Assembly (NCBI GenBank): GCA_035525365.1
Contig: DATLEK010000093.1
Location: forward strand, 1-19,941
DNA length: 19,941 nt
Direction of reading: 5' to 3'
DNA from: GCA-2861595 sp035525365
GTDB lineage: Bacteria; Actinomycetota; Acidimicrobiia; Acidimicrobiales; GCA-2861595
Position 1 is the first letter of the stretch. Every line of letters starts with the position of its first letter. Position numbers and translations under genes: made by a program. The notes beneath the pieces are model-generated. The model was not told where the DNA came from and ran no database searches. It saw only the letters and a list, made by a program, of their open reading frames with translations. Of this stretch, positions 1-7,673 are shown in pieces.

Positions 1-884
1 ACCGAGCCGAAGATGATGTTGGCGTCGGGGTGGGCCACGCCGTGGATGATCTCGGCGGCCTCGTTGACCTCGAACAGGCCCAGGTCGGTTCCGCCGGCGA
101 TGTTGAGCAGGATGCCGCGGGCGCCGTCGATCGAGGCTTCCAGCAGCGGGCTGGTGATGGCGTTCTTGGCCGCGCTCACCGCCCGACCGTCGCCGGACGC
201 CGTCCCGATGCCCATGACCGCGGTCCCGGCGTTGCTCATGATCATGCGGACGTCGGCGAAGTCGGTGTTGATGAGGCCGGGCGTGGTGCTCAGGTCGGTG
301 ATGCCCTGCACACCCTGAAGGAGGACCTCGTCGGCCATCTTGAAGGCGTTGACCATGGAGGTCTTGTCGTTGGAGACGGTGAGCAGCCGGTCGTTGGGGA
401 TGATGATGAGGGTGTCGACCTTCTCCTTCAGGCGCTGGATCCCGGCATCGGCCTGAACGGCCCGGCGCCGGCCCTCGAAGGCGAACGGGCGGGTGACGAC
501 GCCGATGGTGAGAGCGCCGAGGGACTTGGCCACCTCGGCCACCACGGGTGCGCCGCCGGTGCCGGTGCCGCCGCCCTTGCCGGCGGTGATGAACACCATG
601 TCGGAGCCCTTGAGCACCTCCTCGATCTCGTCGCGGTGCTCCTCGGCGGCCTGCTTGCCCACCTCGGGATCGCTGCCGGCACCGAGTCCCCTGGTCAGCT
701 GGCGGCCGATGTCGAGCTTGACGTCGGCGTCGCTCATGAGCAGGGCCTGGGCGTCGGTGTTGATGGCGATGAACTCCACACCCTTCAACCCGGCATCGAT
801 CATGCGGTTCACGGCGTTGACGCCACCGCCCCCGATCCCCACAACCTTGATGACGGCGATGTAATTCTGGGCTGCGCCAGCCAT
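1..884 (-). CDS. ftsZ: Cell division protein FtsZ (3' end cut by window edge)
   Basis: Tubulin-like GTPase that polymerises into the cytokinetic Z ring on the inner face of the membrane. I translated it from the minus strand; 294 codons are visible and the C-terminal part, including the tail that binds partner proteins, lies outside the window. The start is an ATG at 884 preceded by a good GAGGAG ribosome binding site. N-terminal nucleotide-binding motif VGIGGGGVNAV is at residues 15-25, the tubulin signature GGGTGTG at 104-110, and the T7-loop motif NTDFADVR at 206-213 with the Asp that completes the GTPase site of the next subunit. The signature is preceded by AGK where many FtsZ have AGM or AGE. 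It is the last visible gene of the dcw operon, 114 bp after ftsQ, and that gap suggests it also has its own promoter. Identification is certain. Confidence 0.98.
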   Translation of the reverse strand, partial: MAGAAQNYIAVIKVVGIGGGGVNAVNRMIDAGLKGVEFIAINTDAQALLMSDADVKLDIGRQLTRGLGAGSDPEVGKQAAEEHRDEIEEVLKGSDMVFITAGKGGGTGTGGAPVVAEVAKSLGALTIGVVTRPFAFEGRRRAVQADAGIQRLKEKVDTLIIIPNDRLLTVSNDKTSMVNAFKMADEVLLQGVQGITDLSTTPGLINTDFADVRMIMSNAGTAVMGIGTASGDGRAVSAAKNAITSPLLEASIDGARGILLNIAGGTDLGLFEVNEAAEIIHGVAHPDANIIFGS

Positions 885-932
885 GAGCTCTCCTCGTCGA
901 GTGCCGGTGTCGGAGCCGGCATTAAGTGCAAC

Positions 933-951
933 CCTCAACATGAAGTTGAGG
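933..951. promoter_or_regulatory. 19-bp palindrome in the ftsZ leader, operator or mRNA hairpin
   Basis: The sequence CCTCAACATGAAGTTGAGG has perfect 7-bp arms around a 5-nt centre. It sits 49-67 bp upstream of the ftsZ ATG, directly downstream (in the ftsZ direction) of a TAGTAT/TATATA A+T-rich element that stands out in this G+C-rich region. The arm ends CCTCAA/TTGAGG match those of the SoxR operator of enterobacteria (a MerR-family site). It could be a DNA operator over the transcription start or a hairpin at the mRNA 5' end. The palindrome is seen; the function is inferred. Confidence 0.55.
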
Positions 952-954
952 TAT

Positions 955-1013
955 ATACTAGGTGATCAGGCCCGACGGTCGAAACTTTAGCCACATTGTC
1001 AACGTCGGGTCAA
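955..1013 (-). promoter_or_regulatory. Candidate ftsZ promoter region
   Basis: On the minus strand there are two weak sigma-70-like possibilities in the ftsQ-ftsZ gap. The first is TTGACC (1008-1013) with an 18-bp spacer to TAAAGT (984-989); its -35 lies inside the 3' end of ftsQ. The second is a -10 TAGTAT (955-960) with only a poor -35. A dedicated ftsZ promoter is common in actinobacteria, and the 114-bp gap contrasts with the overlaps elsewhere in the operon. The exact start cannot be decided from sequence. Confidence 0.35.
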
Positions 1014-1778
1014 CACTGGCGCGCGAGGGACACGGACATCGATCACCGCGAGCTTGGCCAGGTCGACCTTCTCCAACAGCGTGGCCAGGGCGGCGAACTT
1101 CTCGTCGAGGGCTTCGACGGCCCCGAGCCGGACGACACCACCGGGGGGGACAAGCTGAAGCTCCACCTCACCCCCAGCCCCGGTGGCGACATCGGCCACC
1201 CGGGGGCGGAGGCTCCGGGGAAGCATGGCGGCCACGCTCAGGGAGTTGGCCGCTTCGGCGGCGATGGAGGAACCTGGCCGGCCGACATTGCCCACGTTGC
1301 CGATTGCCGGCAGCCCCGCCGGCTTGGCCGTCCCCACCTCGAGGATCCGACCCGTGACGTCGACCACGGCCCAACGTCGACCGTTGTCCACCGGCACCAC
1401 TGCGGCGGGGCCACGTTCGGTCACCTCGATCCGCACCGTTCCCGGCCACTGTCGGCGCGCCGTGGCTCTTTTCACCCAGGGCAGTGCCTCGGCCAGGCTC
1501 ACCACCCGGTCGGTGTGGATCTCCACCATCAGGGGGTGGCCGTCGAGACCCGTGGCTCGAAGCAGCGCCTCACGGGGCGTCTTCTCCGCACCCCTCACGT
1601 CCACGTAGTCCAGGTCCAGCACCGGCGACCGGGTGAGGCCGGCGCCGGCGGCGAGCAGGCCGGCCACGGTCAGCGACGCGGTGAGGACGTGAAGCCGGCG
1701 CCGGCCTTCCTCTCTGCGCACCTGGACACGACGCTGGCGGATGCGCGGGTCGATGCGGGCGAAGTCACCCGAACTCAC
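999..1778 (-). CDS. ftsQ: Cell division protein FtsQ
   Basis: Bitopic membrane protein of the divisome that links FtsL and partner proteins to the septal synthase; 259 residues, normal for actinobacterial FtsQ. The N-terminus is cytoplasmic and very basic (residues 11-30), one membrane helix spans about 30-50, and a POTRA domain follows at about 52-122 (LDLDYVDVRGAEKTP and then the WPGTVRIEVTERGP strand), with the FtsQ beta domain after it. The start is a GTG at 1776-1778 inside a GTGA overlap with the murB stop, so translation is probably coupled. The TGA stop forms part of a TTGACA-like sequence. FtsQ is poorly conserved, but the architecture and the position between murB and ftsZ make the call secure. 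Confidence 0.93.
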   Translation of the reverse strand: MSSGDFARIDPRIRQRRVQVRREEGRRRLHVLTASLTVAGLLAAGAGLTRSPVLDLDYVDVRGAEKTPREALLRATGLDGHPLMVEIHTDRVVSLAEALPWVKRATARRQWPGTVRIEVTERGPAAVVPVDNGRRWAVVDVTGRILEVGTAKPAGLPAIGNVGNVGRPGSSIAAEAANSLSVAAMLPRSLRPRVADVATGAGGEVELQLVPPGGVVRLGAVEALDEKFAALATLLEKVDLAKLAVIDVRVPRAPVLTRR

Positions 1779-2701
1779 ACCTGCTCCTCACCGAAGCCGA
1801 CCATCCGCAACTCCGGAGTCAACCTCACACCCGTCTCCTGCTCCACTCGGCGCTGCACCTCCCGTACCACTGCGACCACGTCGGCGGCTGTCCCGCCGTC
1901 ATCCGCCTGTACGAAGTTGGCATGCTTGGGCGAAACATGCGCGGATCCCACGCGGAAGCCCTTCAGCCCAACCGCGTCGACCAGGCGTCCGGCCGAGTCA
2001 CCGGGGGGATTGGTGAAGACCGAGCCGGCGTTCTGGCCCCCCGGCTGGTGCTCCCGCCGCCAACGAACGACGTCGGCGATGCGCGCCTCGCACTCCTGCG
2101 GCCGCCCGGGGGCGAGGGTGTACTCGGCCCAGACCACCACGTGGGATGCGGCCACCGTGGAACGCCGGTAGCCGAACTCGAGCCGCTCGGCCGCGAACTC
2201 ACCGTCCTCGCCGCCCTCCAAATCGACGAAGCGGAACCGGGTGAGCGTCTCGCTGGTCTCCGACCCGTGGCCGCCGGCGTTCATGCGCACGGCGCCGCCG
2301 ACCGATCCGGGGACACCGACGGCCCATTCGAGACCGGTGAGGCCGACAGCCGCATTACGGCGCGCCAGCACGGGCAAGGGGGTGCCGGCGCCGGCGCGCA
2401 CCCGAGCGGAACCGGTGTCGATCTCGACGGAGGACAGCCCTTCGCCCATCACCACGGCCAGACCGGGAAAGCCGGCATCGGCCACCAGGAGGTTCGAACC
2501 CTTTCCCACCACCAGCACCGGCAGTCCGCTGGCGGCCACCGCGGCGGTGGCCAGCTCGAGATCGGCCTCGTCGTTCACCTCCATCCACACCGCCGCAGGT
2601 CCGCCAACCCGGTAGGTGGTGAGGGGCCCGAGGGGAACGTCAGCCCGACCACGTCCCCCGAGCACCGAAAGGGCCGCGCTCACCTGGCGGTCAGTCGCCA
2701 C
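1775..2701 (-). CDS. murB: UDP-N-acetylenolpyruvoylglucosamine reductase MurB
   Basis: Flavoenzyme that reduces UDP-GlcNAc-enolpyruvate to UDP-MurNAc with NADPH, the second committed step of peptidoglycan precursor synthesis; 308 residues. The FAD-binding PCMH-type domain shows TYRVGGPA (29-36), VGKGSNLLVAD (65-75) and GVPGSVGGAVRMNAGG (129-144). The C-terminal substrate domain has NAGSVFTNP with the proton-donor Ser227, and LTPELRMVG with Glu297. The lack of the extra tyrosine loop suggests the type II form. The GTG start at 2701 overlaps the murC stop by 11 bp and has a GAGG upstream; the later in-frame GTG (codon 7) has no ribosome binding site. Having murB between murC and ftsQ differs from Streptomyces and Mycobacterium, where murC is followed directly by ftsQ. 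Confidence 0.97.
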   Translation of the reverse strand: MATDRQVSAALSVLGGRGRADVPLGPLTTYRVGGPAAVWMEVNDEADLELATAAVAASGLPVLVVGKGSNLLVADAGFPGLAVVMGEGLSSVEIDTGSARVRAGAGTPLPVLARRNAAVGLTGLEWAVGVPGSVGGAVRMNAGGHGSETSETLTRFRFVDLEGGEDGEFAAERLEFGYRRSTVAASHVVVWAEYTLAPGRPQECEARIADVVRWRREHQPGGQNAGSVFTNPPGDSAGRLVDAVGLKGFRVGSAHVSPKHANFVQADDGGTAADVVAVVREVQRRVEQETGVRLTPELRMVGFGEEQV

Positions 2702-4055
2702 GGAAGACCTCGTCGGCCAGCAAGGTCACGTCGCCGGCGCCGAGGGTGAGGCAGAGGTCGCCGGGGCGCAGCACCCGCTCGAGGTACGGCGCCCACTCCT
2801 GGCGCTCCGGGAGGTAGGCCACCCGAGCCGACGGGTGCGATTCGAGTACGGCGTCGACGACCACCTTGCCCGACACTCCCGGGCGGGGGGCCTCGCCGGC
2901 GGGATAGACGTCGGTGACCACCAGGACGTCGGCGGCCGAGAAGGATGGTCCGAAGTCGGCCCCGATGGCGGCCGTCCGCGAGAACCGGTGAGGCTGGAAG
3001 ACGCAGACGACGCGGCGCCAGCCGCCGTCGGTGGCCGCGGCCAGTGCCGCCTCCACCTCCGCCGGCAGATGGGCGTAGTCGTCCACGAAGGTCACCCCCT
3101 CGCGCTCACCCCGGAACTGGAAGCGGCGGGCCACGCCGCCGTAGGCCGCCAGTGCCCTGGCGCCGGCGGCGAAGGACGCCCCCAGGAGCAGGCCGGTGAC
3201 GAGTGCAGCGCAGGCGTTGCGGGCGTTGTGCAACCCGGGCACGGGGAGGATCACCTCCCCGAGGTCGACGCCCTCCCGCTCGACCAGGAACCGCACGCGA
3301 CTGCGCTCCCGCTCGACGCCCACCATCCGGTAGTCAGCCGCCTCGTGGGTGCCATAGGTGAGGGCGCCGGCGGCCGTTGCCAGTTCCCGCGCGGTGGGGT
3401 CATCGGCGCAGACCACCTTGGGCCCCGGAGTAGCTGAGAGGAACTGCTCGAAGGAGGCGATCAGGCTCTCGAACCCCCCGTAGTGGTCGAGGTGGTCGGG
3501 CTCGACGCTCGTCACCACCGCCACCTCCGGACCCAACTCGAGGAAGGTGCCGTCGCTCTCGTCGGCCTCGACCACCAGCCACTCCCCCTCGTCCCACACC
3601 GCGCCGGTGCCGATCTCGTTCAGCTCGCCGCCGATGATGAACGACGGACGCAGGCCGGCACCGGAGAGGACGAGGGCGAGCATCGACGAGGTCGTCGTCT
3701 TCCCATGGGTGCCGGCCACGGCGACGGTGCGGCGGGTGGCGGCGATGGCCGCCAGCACCTCGTGGCGGCGCAGGACCGGTATCCCCCGTTCAGTGGCGGC
3801 AACGACCTCGGGGTTGGTGGCGGGAACGGCGGTGGAGAAGGTGAGCAGGTCCGCCTCGCCCACATTGGCCGCCGCATGCCCCACCGAGATCCTGATCCCC
3901 ATGGCCCGCAGGCGTGCCAACGGTGGGGAATCCTTGAGATCACTGCCCGTGACGTCGTGACCCATGGCGGCCAGCACCGTGGCAATGGCGCTCATCCCCG
4001 CCCCGCCGATCCCGACCACATGGACGCGGAGAGGCCCTGAGAGGTCAACCACCAC
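2691..4055 (-). CDS. murC: UDP-N-acetylmuramate--L-alanine ligase MurC
   Basis: ATP-dependent ligase that adds the first stem-peptide residue, L-Ala, to UDP-MurNAc in the cytoplasm; 454 residues from the chosen start. The N-terminal Rossmann motif VGIGGAGMSAIA is at 14-25, the ATP loop AGTHGKTTT at 114-122, EADESDGTFL at 163-172, PDHLDHYG at 186-193, GLHNARNACAA at 274-284, and the C-terminal DDYAHLPAE at 325-333. That last motif has Leu where many MurC have a second His. The start was chosen at GTG 4053-4055, because the open frame extends further but runs inside murG; a second GTG (4050-4052) directly follows and is equally possible. It overlaps murG by about 11 bp, with a GGAG 10 nt upstream. 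Confidence 0.96.
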   Translation of the reverse strand: MVVDLSGPLRVHVVGIGGAGMSAIATVLAAMGHDVTGSDLKDSPPLARLRAMGIRISVGHAAANVGEADLLTFSTAVPATNPEVVAATERGIPVLRRHEVLAAIAATRRTVAVAGTHGKTTTSSMLALVLSGAGLRPSFIIGGELNEIGTGAVWDEGEWLVVEADESDGTFLELGPEVAVVTSVEPDHLDHYGGFESLIASFEQFLSATPGPKVVCADDPTARELATAAGALTYGTHEAADYRMVGVERERSRVRFLVEREGVDLGEVILPVPGLHNARNACAALVTGLLLGASFAAGARALAAYGGVARRFQFRGEREGVTFVDDYAHLPAEVEAALAAATDGGWRRVVCVFQPHRFSRTAAIGADFGPSFSAADVLVVTDVYPAGEAPRPGVSGKVVVDAVLESHPSARVAYLPERQEWAPYLERVLRPGDLCLTLGAGDVTLLADEVFRGD

Positions 4056-5178
4056 GGGCGTACTGCTCCATGAGGGCGGCCACGCGCTCGGCGGCGTCGG
4101 GGCGGGCCAGCGCTCGGCCGGCGACCTCCATGGCCTGGCGGCGCCCGGCATCTTCGAGCAGTGGGCCGAGCTCCGCCATCAGGCGCTCCGGTGTCAGCTC
4201 GGCGTCGGGGACGATCACAGCGGCACCGGCGTCAACGAGAGCGGAAGCGTTGGCCGTCTGGTGGTCATTGGGCGCGATCGGAAGGGGGACGAACACCGCG
4301 GGAAGGCCGACGGCGGCCAGCTCAGCCACCGACGTACCGCCGGCGCGACACACGGCGACGTCGGCGGCGGCCAGCAGCAGCGGCATGCGCTCCTCGTACT
4401 CCACGGCCCGGTACACAAGGCCACCCTCGGTACCCGGCGGCGGCACCGGCGCCACGAAGGTGGCCCAATCACGGCTCCCGACGACGTGGTACACGGTGAG
4501 GTCATCCCGTTGGGCCCATCCATCGGCCATCCCGCTCACCGCCTCGTTGATCCGCCGGGCCCCGAGTGAACCGCCGAAGACGGCGACCACCATCCGGTCA
4601 GAAGGCACTCCGAGCGACTGCCTGGCCGCGGCACGGCCCTCGGGTGAGCGGTCCACGGCCAGCACCTCGGGACGGACCGGGTTGCCGGTGGTGACCGCCC
4701 GGGGAAGGTCGGTGCCGTCGAAGGAGACGGCGCTGGCCCGGGCGAAGCGGGCAGCCAGGCGATTGGCCAGGCCGGGCACGGCGTTCTGCTCGTGGACCAC
4801 CATCGGCACCCGCAGCAGCACGGCGCCAACGGCACAGGGCACGCTGGCGTAGCCGCCGACCACGAGCACCACCCGGGGCCGGCGCCGGGCCAGCAGGGCC
4901 AGTGCTCTAACCGCGGCCCGGACTGTGCCGGCGGCGGCGCCGATGTTGGCTGCCGTGATCCGCCGGGCTATGCCACGACCCGACAACAGGGTCACCTCGA
5001 ACCCGGCGGCCGGCACCAGGCGGGCTTCGATACCACGGGCTGATCCCACGAAATGGACGGCCGACGGGTGCTGGCCCCGTGCCACCAGAGCCTGACCGAC
5101 GGCCAGCGCCGGCAGCACGTGGCCGGCCGTCCCGCCGCCGGCGATGACGGCCCACGTCGTCGTCGAGGCTCCCGCCAT
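4045..5178 (-). CDS. murG: Lipid II synthase MurG
   Basis: Peripheral membrane glycosyltransferase (GT28) that transfers GlcNAc from UDP-GlcNAc to lipid I, giving lipid II; 377 residues. The N-terminal glycine-rich loop GGGTAGHVLPALA is at 14-26, with the His of the family GGTGGH motif kept. HEQNAVPG is at 129-136, the second-domain loop FGGSLGARRIN at 201-211, the nucleotide-sugar site RAGGTSVAELAAVGLP at 278-293, and NDHQTANA at 304-311. The ATG at 5176-5178 overlaps the ftsW stop in a TGATG junction; the longer open frame upstream lies within ftsW. There is no strong Shine-Dalgarno sequence, which fits translation coupled to ftsW. Confidence 0.97.
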   Translation of the reverse strand: MAGASTTTWAVIAGGGTAGHVLPALAVGQALVARGQHPSAVHFVGSARGIEARLVPAAGFEVTLLSGRGIARRITAANIGAAAGTVRAAVRALALLARRRPRVVLVVGGYASVPCAVGAVLLRVPMVVHEQNAVPGLANRLAARFARASAVSFDGTDLPRAVTTGNPVRPEVLAVDRSPEGRAAARQSLGVPSDRMVVAVFGGSLGARRINEAVSGMADGWAQRDDLTVYHVVGSRDWATFVAPVPPPGTEGGLVYRAVEYEERMPLLLAAADVAVCRAGGTSVAELAAVGLPAVFVPLPIAPNDHQTANASALVDAGAAVIVPDAELTPERLMAELGPLLEDAGRRQAMEVAGRALARPDAAERVAALMEQYARGG

Positions 5179-6359
5179 CAACGGCGTGCGTGGGTGGAAC
5201 GTCGTTCCCGCGCCGTGGCCGCGGTAGCCACGCCCTCCCTCCGCTCCTGGGCGGCGACGTTGAGAAGCATGCCGACGGCCGCCAGCAGGATCACCAGCGA
5301 GGACCCGCCGAAGGATACGAACGGGAGGGGAACGCCGGTCACGGGGGCGACACCGATGACGGCGCCGATGTTGATGAAGGCCTGGGCGATCACCCACGCG
5401 GTGATGCCGGCGGCCAGCAGCATCCCGAAACGATCCGGCGCCCGCAGCGCCGTCCGGACCCCGAGCACGGCGAAGCCGATGAACAGGGCGAGCACGAACA
5501 GGGTGCCTATGAGGCCCAGCTCCTCACCGATGATGGCGAAGATGAAGTCGGTGTGGGCGTTGGGCAGGAAGCCCCACTTCGCCCTGCTTGCACCCACGCC
5601 GACGCCGCTCCACTGCCCGCTGCCCAGGCCGACCAGAGACTGCACCACCTGGTAGCCGCTGTTGCCGGCGTCGGCCCAGGGGTTGAGGAACGACACCATG
5701 CGGGCCCGCCTGTACGGCTCGGCCATTCCGACCACCATGGCCACGCCGACAGCGCCGACGCCGAGGGCGGCCATTGAACGCAGAGGGGTGCCGGCGATGT
5801 AGAGAAGCGCCAGCACGATGCAACCGATCACCAGAGTGGTTCCCATGTCGGGCTGGCGCATCACGAGCAGGCCGGCGACGGCGAAGACACCGAGCACGAC
5901 ACGGACAGCCAACCGGTCGACAGAACCACGACCCGCCCGCGCCAGGTGATCGGCCACGAACACGAGGACGGCCAGCTTGGCCAGTTCGGATGGCTGGATC
6001 CTCCAGCTCGAGGTGCCGAGCCAACGGGTGGAGCCTCCCACGGTGATCCCCACTCCCGGGACGAGGACGAGCCCCAGTAGGACGAGCGCGCCCAGCAACA
6101 TGGGGACCGACAGACGTCTCCAGCGGTGGTAGTCGAACCGCGCCGTGAACACCAGGACGGCCACACCGATCACGAGCCAGAGAACATGGCGACCGAAGAA
6201 CAGCCACGAGGTGCCGTACTCCCGTAGAGCGAGCACGGACGAGGCGCTCAACACCATCACCAGGCCGATGAGGCACAGCACTCCCACGACGGCGGCCAGC
6301 ACTGCCACCGGAGTAGGGCCCCGGGTGCTCGATGCGCGGGTCGACGTCGTTGCCGCCAT
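5178..6359 (-). CDS. ftsW: Septal peptidoglycan glycosyltransferase FtsW (SEDS family)
   Basis: Polytopic membrane enzyme that polymerises lipid II at the septum, working with the transpeptidase FtsI encoded upstream; 393 residues with about ten hydrophobic segments from residue 18 to 370. SEDS hallmarks are RWLG...QPSELAKLA at 112-130, RQPDMGTTL at 168-176, LPNAHTDFIFAIIGEELG at 265-282 (including the conserved Asp271), and TGVPLPFVSFGGSS at 341-354. Its place between murD and murG argues for FtsW rather than RodA. The ATG at 6357-6359 overlaps the murD stop as TGATG. The short basic C-terminus (RERRSTHARR) is predicted to be cytoplasmic. Confidence 0.96.
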   Translation of the reverse strand: MAATTSTRASSTRGPTPVAVLAAVVGVLCLIGLVMVLSASSVLALREYGTSWLFFGRHVLWLVIGVAVLVFTARFDYHRWRRLSVPMLLGALVLLGLVLVPGVGITVGGSTRWLGTSSWRIQPSELAKLAVLVFVADHLARAGRGSVDRLAVRVVLGVFAVAGLLVMRQPDMGTTLVIGCIVLALLYIAGTPLRSMAALGVGAVGVAMVVGMAEPYRRARMVSFLNPWADAGNSGYQVVQSLVGLGSGQWSGVGVGASRAKWGFLPNAHTDFIFAIIGEELGLIGTLFVLALFIGFAVLGVRTALRAPDRFGMLLAAGITAWVIAQAFINIGAVIGVAPVTGVPLPFVSFGGSSLVILLAAVGMLLNVAAQERREGVATAATARERRSTHARR

Positions 6360-7657
6360 CAGCGTGTGGTCAACCTTCTGACCTCTTCGCTGAAGTCGGC
6401 ACCACGCTCCCCGTAGTTGGCGTACCAGTCCTGCGATGCGCAGGCGGGTGAAAGCAGCACGACGTCACCGACCTGCGCGGCTTTGGCCGCCGAGGCAACC
6501 GCGGCGCGCATGGAGGACGCTCTGATCACCGGCACCGCTCCTGCGAAGGCCGCCTCCACCTCGTCGGCCGCCTCGCCGATGGCGACGACCGCCCGCAGGT
6601 GGCGCGTGCCCTGGCTGAGGACATTCAGATCGAGGCCCTTGTTACGGCCGCCAGCGATGAGCACGGCCGAGTCGAACCCACGGAGCGCGGCGAGCACGGC
6701 GGCGGGGGTGGTGGCCTTGGAATCGTCGTACCAGCGCACCCCTCCAGAATCGCCCACCAGCGCCACGCGATGGGGGAGCCCCGAAAATCCGGCCAGCACG
6801 GCGGCACATGCCTCGATGTCGGCACCCGCCGCGGTGGCCGTGGCTGCGGCCGCCAGCGCGTTGGCGATGTCGTGGGGAAGGGAGCGGCGCAGCTGGTCGA
6901 TCCTCAAGATGGTCCCTTCAGTGCCCCGCAGCTCACCGCGCTCGGCGCGGAAGTCACACGGGGGCCCGTCCCCGAAAGTGACCAGGCGAGCGGCAACCGA
7001 GGTCGCCACATCCATGATGGCGGCATCGTCGGCGTTGGCCACGGCCACGTCGTTCTCGCCCTGTCGGGCCCAGATGCGGGACTTGGCCGCCTGGTAGTGG
7101 GCCATGTCCGGGTGCCAGTCGAGGTGGTCCTCGGCCAGGTTCAACCAGGTACCCACCTGCGGGCGGAAACGTTCCGTCCAGTGGAGCTGGAACGACGACA
7201 CCTCGGCCACCACCACGTCGACGTCCTCTCCGACCGCATCGACGAGGGGCAGCCCGATGTTGCCGGCGGCCACGGCCCGGTAGCCGGAACGAACGAGCAT
7301 GGCAGCCACCAGGGTGGTGACCGTGGTCTTGCCGTTGGTGCCGGTGATGGCCACGATCCTCCTGCCGCCGGCCGATTGCCAGGCCAGTTCCACCTCGCTG
7401 GCCACGGGGACGCCGGCGGCGACGGCGCGCACCAGGGCGCCATGGTGTGGAGGAACGCCCGGGCTCGGCACCACCAGGTCGGCGCCGTCCACATCGGTCT
7501 CGGTGCCAAGCGTCGCCCCCCAGGCGGCGATCTCCTCTTCGGCCCCTTCCGGCGGCCGGTCCTCCATGACCACCACGGTCCAGCCTTCGCCGCTCAGATG
7601 ACGCGCCACCGAACGCCCCGTCACTCCCATGCCGACGATCACCGCCCGCCGCGCCAC
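6359..7657 (-). CDS. murD: UDP-N-acetylmuramoylalanine--D-glutamate ligase MurD
   Basis: ATP-dependent cytoplasmic ligase that adds D-Glu to UDP-MurNAc-L-Ala; 432 residues. An N-terminal UDP-binding Rossmann motif VGMGVTGRSVARHL is at 8-21, the ATP loop GTNGKTT at 106-112, NLAEDHLDWH at 173-182, DDSKATTPAA at 311-320, and the MurD-specific LLSPACASQDWYANYGERG at 401-419. The start is a GTG at 7655-7657 with a strong GGAGGAG six nucleotides upstream, 16 bp after the mraY stop. This is one of few junctions here that relies on its own ribosome binding site. Confidence 0.97.
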   Translation of the reverse strand: MARRAVIVGMGVTGRSVARHLSGEGWTVVVMEDRPPEGAEEEIAAWGATLGTETDVDGADLVVPSPGVPPHHGALVRAVAAGVPVASEVELAWQSAGGRRIVAITGTNGKTTVTTLVAAMLVRSGYRAVAAGNIGLPLVDAVGEDVDVVVAEVSSFQLHWTERFRPQVGTWLNLAEDHLDWHPDMAHYQAAKSRIWARQGENDVAVANADDAAIMDVATSVAARLVTFGDGPPCDFRAERGELRGTEGTILRIDQLRRSLPHDIANALAAAATATAAGADIEACAAVLAGFSGLPHRVALVGDSGGVRWYDDSKATTPAAVLAALRGFDSAVLIAGGRNKGLDLNVLSQGTRHLRAVVAIGEAADEVEAAFAGAVPVIRASSMRAAVASAAKAAQVGDVVLLSPACASQDWYANYGERGADFSEEVRRLTTR

Positions 7658-7673
7658 CGCCCGCTCCTCCCCC

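Noticed and set aside
30..965. Long plus-strand open frame opposite ftsZ
   Set aside because: It lies antisense to an unmistakable FtsZ and has the Gly/His/Asp-rich composition expected from the complement of high-G+C coding DNA.
7658..7673. Remnant of murF or another gene between mraY and murD
   Set aside because: The gap is 16 bp and holds only the murD ribosome binding site.
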